A stretch of 7,039 bases of DNA, from assembly GCA_041752455.1 (NCBI GenBank), contig JBGSWL010000100.1, forward strand, positions 1 through 7,039. The letters run 5' to 3'. The notes under the pieces were generated by a model that was given only the letters and a program-made list of their open reading frames with translations, did not search any database and was not told where the DNA came from. This document shows, one piece after another, positions 1 to 5,771 of this stretch (its first letter is position 1; every line of letters begins with the position of its first letter). A program made the position numbers and the translations under genes. The DNA comes from JBGSWL01 sp041752455 (lineage in GTDB: Bacteria > Pseudomonadota > Alphaproteobacteria > Rhizobiales > Rhizobiaceae).

Positions 1-394
1 GGCGCGCTGGACGCCGCTGCCGCGCACCTTGCTTGGCCAGACCGGCAGCACCGTGGATGCCGCCGGTATGCGCCAATACGAAGCCCTCTTTGCCATGCCG
101 AGCCATGTGGCAGGCGCACTGGGCATGATGGCCAACTGGGATTTGCGCCCGCTGCAGGAGCGCCTCGGACGCCTTGCCGTGCCCTTGGTTCTGGTGACGG
201 CGGAGGACGACCGCATGGTGCCGCCGCGTGTCTCGCGCTTTGCCGCTTCGCTCGCACCCCGTTCGCGGCTGGTGCGCCATGTCTCCGGCGGGCATTTGTG
301 GCACGAAATGCATCCCGACGCGGCAGCACAACTGATCCGGGAGGCGGTTGCCGGTGTAGAAGACCATGACGCCGGCAACGGCAAGGCGGCCTGA
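1..394 (+). CDS. bchO: BchO, magnesium chelatase-associated alpha/beta hydrolase (3' end only)
   Basis: This is the C-terminal part, about 130 residues, of an alpha/beta-hydrolase-fold protein of the BchO family. The reading frame is open from base 2, so the gene starts upstream of the window; the TTG at 29 is internal. Visible features are the segment 'HVAGALGMMANWDL', which I recognise as BchO-like, then a strand and turn ending in 'AEDDRMVPP', which supplies the acidic residue of the hydrolase triad, and finally 'GGHLWHEMHP' with the triad histidine. The nucleophile region lies outside the window. BchO is encoded with the Mg-chelatase subunits BchI and BchD in purple bacteria and is thought to assist magnesium insertion into protoporphyrin IX; its exact reaction is not settled. 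It ends 42 bases before crtI on the same strand, so read-through into crtIB is plausible. The assignment to BchO rather than a generic hydrolase rests on these motifs plus the context. Confidence 0.88.
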   Translation, partial: ARWTPLPRTLLGQTGSTVDAAGMRQYEALFAMPSHVAGALGMMANWDLRPLQERLGRLAVPLVLVTAEDDRMVPPRVSRFAASLAPRSRLVRHVSGGHLWHEMHPDAAAQLIREAVAGVEDHDAGNGKAA

Positions 395-420
395 CCACAG
401 GCCGTCGCCACACAGTTTTC

Positions 421-426
421 GGGAGG
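421..426 (+). promoter_or_regulatory. Ribosome binding site for crtI
   Basis: GGGAGG lies ten bases ahead of the ATG at 437. The spacing is slightly long for that ATG but the match is good, and it supports the 437 start. Confidence 0.6.
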
Positions 427-436
427 CCATCGGGCC

Positions 437-1987
437 ATGAACATGCATACGACCACAACGCCGGACGGCACCGACGACAACGGCCCGGTTGCGGCCCACG
501 ATCCTCGCCCGCAGGCTGTGGTGATCGGCGCAGGCTTCGGCGGACTTGCCGCCGCAATCCGGCTGACCGCGCGCGGCTATGGCGTCACCGTCATCGACAA
601 ACTGGAGCAGGTCGGCGGGCGCGCCCGGGTGTTCCGGCAGGACGGATTCACCTTCGATGCCGGCCCGACGATCATCACCGCCCCGTTCATCTTCGAGGAA
701 CTCTGGTCGCTGTTTGGCGAAGCCATGGCCGACCACGTGACGCTGAAGCCGATGGAGCCGTTTTATGCGGTCCGCTTTCCCGATGGCCAGACGTTTCGCG
801 CCTGGTCCGACACGGCGCGCATGGAAGCCGAAGTGGCAGCCTTCGATCCGCAGGCCGTTGCCGGTTACCGGACCTATCTTGCCGAAAGCAAACGCTGCTT
901 CCACACCGGGTTTGAGGCAATGATCGACAAGTCGTTCCACAGTCTGTGGTCGATGGTCGAGGCCCTTCCGGGCCTCATTGCGCGGCGCGCCGACCGGTCC
1001 GTGCACGGGCTGATCTCCAGCCATGTGCGCAACGAGCGCCTGCGCCAGGCGTTGAGCTTTCATCCGCTGTTCATCGGCGGCAACCCGACCCGCACCAGCG
1101 GCGTGATGAGCCTGATCGCCTATCTGGAAAAGACCTACGGTGTTCACTACGCCATGGGCGGCACCGGAGCGCTCGCTGTCGCGATGGCTGATTTGTTTGC
1201 GCGCCATGGCGGCAAGCTGCGCCTCGACACCGAAGTCGACGAAATTCTTGCATCTGGCGACCGGGTCACCGGCGTGCGCCTGGCAGACGGCACCACGGTC
1301 AACGCCGACATCGTCGTCTCGAACGCCGATACCGGCTGGACCTACAAGCACCTGCTGCGCAAGCGCAGCCGCCGCCGCTGGACCGACCGCAAGATCGCCC
1401 GCGCCAAGCATTCGATGAGCCTGTTCGTCTGGTATTTCGGCACCAATCGCCGCTACGAGGATGTCGAGCACCACACCATCATGATGGGCCCGCGCTACCA
1501 GGACCTTCTGGCCGATATCTTCGACCGCAAGGTGCTCGCTGACGACTTCAGCCTCTATCTGCATCGTCCATCAGCGTCTGACCCTTCGGTCGCGCCGGAA
1601 GGCTGCGATGCCTTCTACGTTCTGGCGCCGGTGCCCAATCTGGAAGGCGACACCGACTGGGAAACCATGGCCGAACCTTACCGGCAACGCATCGAAGCCT
1701 TTCTGGAAGGCTCGATCATGCCCGGCCTGAAGGAAGCTGTCGTCACGTCACGCGTTGTCACGCCGCTTTATTTCCGCGATACTCTGCTCTCTGTGAAAGG
1801 CGCAGCATTCGGCATGGAGCCCCTTATGACGCAATTGGCATGGTTCCGTCCGCACAACCGGTCCGAGGAGCTCGAAGGGCTCTACATCGTCGGTGCCGGT
1901 ACGCATCCGGGTGCCGGACTGCCCGGCGTCGTCTCTTCCGCAAAGATCCTCGACAAATTGGTGCCCCATGTCGGCCAACGCGCCTAA
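437..1987 (+). CDS. crtI: Phytoene desaturase CrtI
   Basis: FAD-dependent, membrane-associated desaturase that converts 15-cis-phytoene stepwise to neurosporene (three steps) or lycopene (four steps); the step number cannot be read from the sequence. The 516 residues are close to the usual length of about 500-520. A Rossmann dinucleotide-binding motif 'VVIGAGFGG' sits at residues 28-36, followed by the acidic strand end and 'VGGRA' near 60. The C-terminus carries the bacterial phytoene dehydrogenase signature at about 481-501 ('LYIVGAGTHPGAGLPG'). The start is ATG 437, ten bases after a GGGAGG Shine-Dalgarno (421-426). A second ATG lies two codons later. The roughly 25 residues ahead of the Rossmann fold are polar and poorly conserved-looking. 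The last 20 bases overlap crtB, indicating translational coupling. No promoter motif was found in the 42 bases after bchO, so it may be transcribed from upstream. Confidence 0.96.
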   Translation: MNMHTTTTPDGTDDNGPVAAHDPRPQAVVIGAGFGGLAAAIRLTARGYGVTVIDKLEQVGGRARVFRQDGFTFDAGPTIITAPFIFEELWSLFGEAMADHVTLKPMEPFYAVRFPDGQTFRAWSDTARMEAEVAAFDPQAVAGYRTYLAESKRCFHTGFEAMIDKSFHSLWSMVEALPGLIARRADRSVHGLISSHVRNERLRQALSFHPLFIGGNPTRTSGVMSLIAYLEKTYGVHYAMGGTGALAVAMADLFARHGGKLRLDTEVDEILASGDRVTGVRLADGTTVNADIVVSNADTGWTYKHLLRKRSRRRWTDRKIARAKHSMSLFVWYFGTNRRYEDVEHHTIMMGPRYQDLLADIFDRKVLADDFSLYLHRPSASDPSVAPEGCDAFYVLAPVPNLEGDTDWETMAEPYRQRIEAFLEGSIMPGLKEAVVTSRVVTPLYFRDTLLSVKGAAFGMEPLMTQLAWFRPHNRSEELEGLYIVGAGTHPGAGLPGVVSSAKILDKLVPHVGQRA

Positions 1988-3011
1988 GATCACGGTCCTG
2001 ACCGCTGCCGACCAGCGCCAGTGCCACGCGACGATCCGCGCCGGGTCGAAATCGTTCAACGCGGCATCGCGCCTGTTGCCGCGCAACACGCGCCTTGCCG
2101 CGCGAGCGCTCTATACGTTCTGCCGTTCTTCGGACGATCTTGTCGACGATGCCGCCAATGACGGGTCCGCATCTGCACGTCTGCGCCACCGGCTCGAGGC
2201 GATCTATCGCGGCGATGCGGCCGACCTGATCTGCGACCGGGCCATGGCCGCCGTCGTGCACGGCCATGCAATACCCCGCGAAATTCCGCTCGGCCTCATC
2301 GAGGGCTATGGCTGGGATGAAACCGGCCGCCGCTACCAGTCCATCGATGACCTTTTGGCCTATGCGACCCGTGTTGCAGGAACGGTCGGACTGATGATGA
2401 CGCTGGTCATGGGTTCGCGCGAACGCCACGTGCTGGCGCGCGCCGCCGATCTCGGTCTTGCCATGCAGTTGACCAATATCGCCCGCGACGTCGGCGAAGA
2501 CGCCCGCAACGGCCGCATCTACCTGCCGCTCGACTGGCTCGACGAAGCAGGCATAGACCCTGAAGACCTGCTGGAGAAGCCGCGCTTTTCGCCGCAATTG
2601 GGAGAGGTCGTGCGCCGCCTTCTGGCGGTTGCCGACGAGCTTTACGGCCGGGCACAGACCGGGATAGCGGGCCTGCCGCTCGATTGCCGTCCGGCGATCC
2701 GCTACGCTTCCCTCGTCTACCGTGACATTGGCCGGGTGATCGCCGAAAACGGCTACAATTCGGTCGATACCCGCGCCCACACCGGAACCTTCCGCAAGCT
2801 GCATCTGGCCGCCCGCGCTGTTGCCAGCCCGCTGGTGCTCAAGCCACCGGCAGCCCTCGACGCCCACCCCTCGGTCGCTCATCTGGTCGAAGCAGCAGCG
2901 TCAAGCGCAGCACCCGAAATTCGCGGCATTGATGCGAAAGTCGGGCGGATGCTGGAACTGATGGCGGCCGGGCACGGGCGCCGCAGCGCGGTCCAGGGCA
3001 TCCGTGCTTGA
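1968..3011 (+). CDS. crtB: Phytoene synthase CrtB
   Basis: Head-to-head prenyltransferase that condenses two geranylgeranyl diphosphates to prephytoene diphosphate and then phytoene, the first committed carotenoid step. With the ATG at 1968 the protein has 347 residues, close to the family's usual size of about 340. Both aspartate-rich Mg-diphosphate motifs are present: 'CRSSDDLVDD' at 52-61, and 'ARDVGEDARNGRIYLP' at 172-187 with D174 and D178. The frame stays open upstream to an ATG at 1893, but that would add 25 residues lying entirely inside the conserved crtI C-terminus. The 1968 start gives the normal length and a 20-base overlap with crtI. No clear Shine-Dalgarno precedes 1968, consistent with translation coupled to crtI termination. 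The gene is followed after 12 bases by a TTG-started small membrane ORF. Confidence 0.95.
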   Translation: MSANAPKITVLTAADQRQCHATIRAGSKSFNAASRLLPRNTRLAARALYTFCRSSDDLVDDAANDGSASARLRHRLEAIYRGDAADLICDRAMAAVVHGHAIPREIPLGLIEGYGWDETGRRYQSIDDLLAYATRVAGTVGLMMTLVMGSRERHVLARAADLGLAMQLTNIARDVGEDARNGRIYLPLDWLDEAGIDPEDLLEKPRFSPQLGEVVRRLLAVADELYGRAQTGIAGLPLDCRPAIRYASLVYRDIGRVIAENGYNSVDTRAHTGTFRKLHLAARAVASPLVLKPPAALDAHPSVAHLVEAAASSAAPEIRGIDAKVGRMLELMAAGHGRRSAVQGIRA

Positions 3012-3017
3012 AAGGAG
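3011..3017 (+). promoter_or_regulatory. Strong ribosome binding site deciding a TTG start
   Basis: AAAGGAG directly follows, and shares one base with, the crtB stop codon (3009-3011). It sits six bases ahead of TTG 3024. It is the best Shine-Dalgarno match I noticed in the window and the main reason to believe the small downstream ORF is translated. Confidence 0.7.
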
Positions 3018-3023
3018 ACGATA

Positions 3024-3812
3024 TTGGAGAACTATCTGGGTCTCGTCGAACTGGTGTTCTTCATCATCGTTTTCGTTACCTTCTATGTCTGGCAGCGCTG
3101 GTCACTGGCGCGCGACATGGCCGCCCGTGAAGCCCGCGAGGCTCAGGAAAAAGGCCAGCGCAATGATGACGCCAAGCGCTGCGGGCACCAGAAACACACC
3201 GAAGTAAGCGACCCCGCCAAACGTGGCGCGCGGCATGCGAAACGGCAGCATGGCCTTGACGATCGGGCTGGCAAAACGGCGGCCGGAAAAGCTCTCATGC
3301 ATCAGCGTGACCTTCTGGCCGGCCAGCACGGTATCGACGACCGAGCGCATGTAGAACGGCCCGTCCTCATGGGTCGCCACGATCTTCGGCGTCACGCCCT
3401 TGTCCGCATGGCAGAACCGTTTGACACCCCAGAAGCCGGATTTCAAAGGCGCGGGCGACGGCGCATCGAAATGCCCGGTTTTCCCATCGGTACCGATCTT
3501 CAACGCCAGCAATCCGCGGCTGCCGTCGCGGCGCTCGGTATCATAAAGGATCATCGCACTGCCGTCGGGCGCGACACCACGCGCCCAGTCCCAGCGCTCG
3601 AAGCTTTTCTCCAGCGCCAGTTCGCCCCAGTTGCTGTCGAGATAGCCATGGCCCTGCCAATCAGGGATGCCGCCTGCCTTGAACACCACGGAGATCGCGC
3701 TCGTCGGCGCAATCGGCCACCAGCGTTGGCGGCCTTGCGCGTCGATGTCGTGCGGTGTGTCGGTGATCGCGCTCGGCACCAGCGTAATCTTGCCCTTGAC
3801 CCGCTTCGGTAG
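3024..3812 (+). CDS. Small single-pass membrane protein of unknown function; C-terminal end uncertain
   Basis: I cannot assign a family. The start is TTG 3024, six bases after AAAGGAG. Residues 5-23 ('LGLVELVFFIIVFVTFYVW') form one strongly hydrophobic helix. A charged segment rich in Arg, Glu, Lys and Ala follows at about 25-60. This looks like a short membrane-anchored peptide with a cytoplasmic charged helix. Only the first 26 codons lie outside crtC. From 3102 onward the frame is exactly antisense to crtC codons and stays open to 3812 (262 residues), and everything past about residue 60 looks like an antisense shadow. The true product may therefore be only 50-70 residues if a stop codon was lost or a frameshift is present. 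The position after crtB is where tspO sits in Rhodobacter, but this is not TspO, which has five membrane helices. Confidence refers to a translated N-terminal part, not to the full length. Confidence 0.45.
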   Translation: MENYLGLVELVFFIIVFVTFYVWQRWSLARDMAAREAREAQEKGQRNDDAKRCGHQKHTEVSDPAKRGARHAKRQHGLDDRAGKTAAGKALMHQRDLLAGQHGIDDRAHVERPVLMGRHDLRRHALVRMAEPFDTPEAGFQRRGRRRIEMPGFPIGTDLQRQQSAAAVAALGIIKDHRTAVGRDTTRPVPALEAFLQRQFAPVAVEIAMALPIRDAACLEHHGDRARRRNRPPALAALRVDVVRCVGDRARHQRNLALDPLR

Positions 3813-4199
3813 CAGTTGATGCGGCGGCAGAGGCACGGCGATTTCATCGAAATCGACGGTCAGCCGGCCATCGGACCAGGTCAGGCTGCTCGGACCGACA
3901 CGAAAATGCGTTGCCGATCGCTCAAGATCCGTCCTGCCCCGCTCGGTCATGGTCCAGCGATGAATACCCGGCGCATAGAGCGCGACATTGATGCAGACAT
4001 GGTCTTCCGGATCGCGCCGACCGCTCCACGCATAGTAGGGCGAAAACACCGAGCCTATGAAGGCGATGACCGAAACGCCATAGCGCCCGCAATCGCTCAG
4101 GCCATCGACATACCACCAGAGGTAACCATCGGCCGGGACCTGCGCGTCAAAGCGTGGTCCGCTTCCAGGCTCGCCGCCGCCAGTTGCCCGGAAAGGCAG
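3102..4199 (-). CDS. crtC: Carotenoid 1,2-hydratase CrtC (hydroxyneurosporene synthase); start uncertain
   Basis: Adds water across the C1-C2 double bond of neurosporene, lycopene or their derivatives to give 1-hydroxy carotenoids, in the spheroidene and spirilloxanthin routes. Family-like segments, numbered from a start at 4199, are 'DGYLWWYVDGLSD' at about 24-36, 'FIGSVFSPYYAW' at 47-58, 'GHGYLDSNWGE' at 183-193, 'FERWDWARG' near 200 and 'LPFRMPR' at 318-324. From 'IAFIGS' to 'MPR' is 280 residues, about the size I recall for Rhodobacter CrtC. No ATG, GTG or TTG lies in frame between a TTG at 4298 and a GTG at 4049, while the conserved 'WWYVDGLSD' lies between them; the CTG at 4199 is a provisional boundary only. 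The 5' end overlaps crtD (stop 4097-4099). After 'MPR' a further 41 residues contain an apparent membrane helix (about 330-355) that lies antisense to the small ORF from crtB's side. It is probably co-transcribed with crtD. Confidence 0.88.
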   Translation of the reverse strand: MPFRATGGGEPGSGPRFDAQVPADGYLWWYVDGLSDCGRYGVSVIAFIGSVFSPYYAWSGRRDPEDHVCINVALYAPGIHRWTMTERGRTDLERSATHFRVGPSSLTWSDGRLTVDFDEIAVPLPPHQLLPKRVKGKITLVPSAITDTPHDIDAQGRQRWWPIAPTSAISVVFKAGGIPDWQGHGYLDSNWGELALEKSFERWDWARGVAPDGSAMILYDTERRDGSRGLLALKIGTDGKTGHFDAPSPAPLKSGFWGVKRFCHADKGVTPKIVATHEDGPFYMRSVVDTVLAGQKVTLMHESFSGRRFASPIVKAMLPFRMPRATFGGVAYFGVFLVPAALGVIIALAFFLSLAGFTGGHVARQ

Positions 4200-5680
4200 G
4201 CCATCGGCACGCCCGCCCCCGGATGCACGCTGCCCCCCGCCAGATAAAGCCCCGGTATCGCCGTCCGCGATCCGCTGCGGGAAAACGACGCCATCCAACC
4301 GTGCGACGCCATCCCGTAAAGCGCTCCCCCCGACCCCGGAAACAGCCGGTTGAACCCGTCCGGCGCCGTGGCCATCCGCGTCGCGCTCGAAAAATCCAGC
4401 GGAAAGCCGCACCGCGCCATCTGCGCCATCGTTTCGCTGAGGCATGCAGCCGTCCTTTCAGGTTCGTAGTCGGTTGTGTCGCCATTGGCCGGCGCATTGG
4501 TCAGGACAAGAAGCCGCTCGCGCCCGCGCCGCGCCGCAAGCGCGCTGAGATCGCCGTCGCTGGAGCGGTCCTGCGCACAGACATAGACCGTCGGTCGCCG
4601 GGGTGTCTGCCCATCCTTGAAGATCATCTCGAATTCGCCGCGATAATCATCGCCAAACATCACCGTATGGTGGGCAAGCGGCAGCGCCGATGCGTCAACC
4701 TCGGCGCACCAGGTGACGGCTGACAGCGAACGGTCGCGCGGGCGCACAGCGCGAACACCGGCAGACGGACCGGCATCGCCAAGCAGGCCGCCGGCCAATG
4801 CAGAAATGTCGCCATTGAAGATGACCGATCCGGCCTCGATCCGCTCGCCGTCGGCAAGGATCACGCCGGTGATGCCTTCGCCGTCAGTTTCGATCCGGGC
4901 AACTTTGGTTCCATAGCGAAACACGGCGCCCTGCTCGGCAGCGATGGTGGCAAACGCCCGCGCCAGCGTGTGCATGCCGCCGGTGACGATCCACACCCCG
5001 GCCTGCTCCACATGCGCGACCAGCATCAGCGTGGCAGGCGATGAAAACGGCGACGAACCGCAATAAGTGGCATAGCGGCCAAAAAGCTGGCGCAGGCGCG
5101 CGTCGGGGAAATAACCACCGAGCGCGCCCCAAAGGGTCTGGAACGGGCGCAGGGCGAGCATCTTGCCGATCGACAGCGGGCCGATCCGGCGCGTCAATTC
5201 GATCATGCCGGGCCGCTGCGCAGCCATGTAGGTGTCGCGCAGCGTGTCATGGATGGCGGCGCTGTCGGCGCAAAAGCGGCTATAGCCTTCGGCGTTGCGC
5301 GCATCGGAAAAGGCCTCGATTGCAGCCGCCGACCGGTCGATGTCGGCAAAGAGATCCAGCCTGCTGCCATCCTGCCAGGCATGGCGCGCCAAGGTCCCCG
5401 CCGGCGTCAACGAGACACGGCTTTCCAGCGCAATACCGAGCGGCGCGAGCAGCCGGTCGAAGACCCATTTCATCGTGAAGACCGTAGGACCACCATCGAT
5501 GCGCGCATCGCCGACCGCGACATGGCGCATCTTGCCGCCGGGCGCGGCCTCTTTTTCGAGGACCATGACCTCATGGCCGGCACCCGCCAGCGCAATCGCC
5601 GACGACAGCCCGCCCATGCCGGCACCGATGACAATGACGCGCCGCGATCTGCGAGGCTGGGTTTTCGAGGCGTTTTCCAT
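4097..5680 (-). CDS. crtD: Methoxyneurosporene/1-hydroxycarotenoid 3,4-desaturase CrtD
   Basis: FAD-dependent desaturase, paralogous to CrtI, that introduces the C3-C4 double bond into 1-hydroxy (or 1-methoxy) acyclic carotenoids. It acts after CrtC and before or with CrtF. The 527-residue protein starts with a short basic segment, then the Rossmann motif 'VIVIGAGMGG' at 15-24, 'APGGKMRHVAVGDARIDGGP' at about 46-65, and the C-terminal CrtI/CrtD-type signature 'GLYLAGGSVHPGAGVPMA' at about 477-494. CrtD rather than a second CrtI is inferred from the neighbouring crtC and the 'GGPTVFTMKWVFD' segment typical of this group. The start at 5680 is the first ATG after the divergent promoter region and gives a start 13 residues before the Rossmann strand. 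The Shine-Dalgarno is weak. Its last codons overlap the conserved 5' part of crtC in another frame, so the two are tightly coupled. Transcription likely starts in the 5681-5771 region under PpsR/CrtJ-type control. Confidence 0.94.
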   Translation of the reverse strand: MENASKTQPRRSRRVIVIGAGMGGLSSAIALAGAGHEVMVLEKEAAPGGKMRHVAVGDARIDGGPTVFTMKWVFDRLLAPLGIALESRVSLTPAGTLARHAWQDGSRLDLFADIDRSAAAIEAFSDARNAEGYSRFCADSAAIHDTLRDTYMAAQRPGMIELTRRIGPLSIGKMLALRPFQTLWGALGGYFPDARLRQLFGRYATYCGSSPFSSPATLMLVAHVEQAGVWIVTGGMHTLARAFATIAAEQGAVFRYGTKVARIETDGEGITGVILADGERIEAGSVIFNGDISALAGGLLGDAGPSAGVRAVRPRDRSLSAVTWCAEVDASALPLAHHTVMFGDDYRGEFEMIFKDGQTPRRPTVYVCAQDRSSDGDLSALAARRGRERLLVLTNAPANGDTTDYEPERTAACLSETMAQMARCGFPLDFSSATRMATAPDGFNRLFPGSGGALYGMASHGWMASFSRSGSRTAIPGLYLAGGSVHPGAGVPMACLSGQLAAASLEADHALTRRSRPMVTSGGMSMA

Positions 5681-5711
5681 CGTGAGGTCGCGTTGACAAT
5701 TTTCTCTGGTG

Positions 5712-5729
5712 TGTCAATCTAACTTTACA
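5712..5729. promoter_or_regulatory. PpsR/CrtJ-type operator, site 1 (crtD-proximal)
   Basis: TGTCAATCTAACTTTACA matches the TGT-N12-ACA palindrome bound by the redox/light-responsive repressor PpsR (CrtJ) in purple bacteria. It has the favoured C after the left TGT, while the right half is TACA instead of GACA. It lies 31 bases before the crtD start codon and 8 bp from site 2. Confidence 0.75.
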
Positions 5730-5749
5730 TTGCTTGGTGTCGTTGTAAA
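5722..5749 (-). promoter_or_regulatory. Candidate sigma70-type promoter for crtDC
   Basis: On the minus strand TTTACA (5749-5744) is followed after 16 bases by TAAAGT (5727-5722), giving a start near 5715 and a leader of about 35 bases before crtD. It is nearly the mirror image of the plus-strand candidate. Moderate consensus match; inferred only. Confidence 0.3.
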
Positions 5750-5751
5750 TT
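5724..5751 (+). promoter_or_regulatory. Candidate sigma70-type promoter for crtEF
   Basis: TTTACA (5724-5729), a 16-base spacer and TAAATT (5746-5751) would start transcription near 5758, leaving a short leader before the crtE Shine-Dalgarno. The boxes overlap both operator palindromes, which would fit repression by occlusion. The match to consensus is only moderate, so this is inference. Confidence 0.35.
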
Positions 5752-5755
5752 GACA
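5738..5755. promoter_or_regulatory. PpsR/CrtJ-type operator, site 2 (crtE-proximal)
   Basis: TGTCGTTGTAAATTGACA is a full match to the extended consensus TGTC-N10-GACA. It ends 16 bases before the crtE ATG. The gap to site 1 (5730-5737) is exactly 8 bp, the arrangement known for cooperative CrtJ binding at photosynthesis promoters. Confidence 0.82.
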
Positions 5756-5758
5756 AAC

Positions 5759-5763
5759 AGGGG
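5759..5763 (+). promoter_or_regulatory. Ribosome binding site for crtE
   Basis: AGGGG lies eight bases before ATG 5772 and supports that start codon over later in-frame methionines. Confidence 0.55.
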
Positions 5764-5771
5764 TTGCCGCC

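Noticed and set aside
1893..1967. Upstream ATG extension of crtB
   Set aside because: It would add 25 residues encoded inside the conserved crtI signature. The 1968 ATG gives the usual CrtB length.
1824..2882. 352-codon minus-strand frame opposite crtB
   Set aside because: It lies antisense to crtB, whose motifs are intact, and shows no recognisable domain or ribosome binding site.
3004..3207. 67-codon plus-strand frame ending at the TAA 3205-3207
   Set aside because: It begins inside the crtB end, has no ribosome binding site of its own, and its Ser/Trp/Arg-rich translation looks like an out-of-frame copy of the small membrane ORF.
3231..3812. Residues 70-262 of the small plus-strand ORF as a real domain
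   Set aside because: Antisense to the conserved body of CrtC, no hydrophobic or motif structure, rich in Arg, His and Ala as expected for a shadow. It is kept in the feature coordinates only because no earlier stop exists in frame.
4200..4445. Extension of crtC upstream to the ATG at 4445
   Set aside because: The extra residues are glycine- and arginine-rich and lie fully within the conserved crtD C-terminus in another frame, so they are a shadow.
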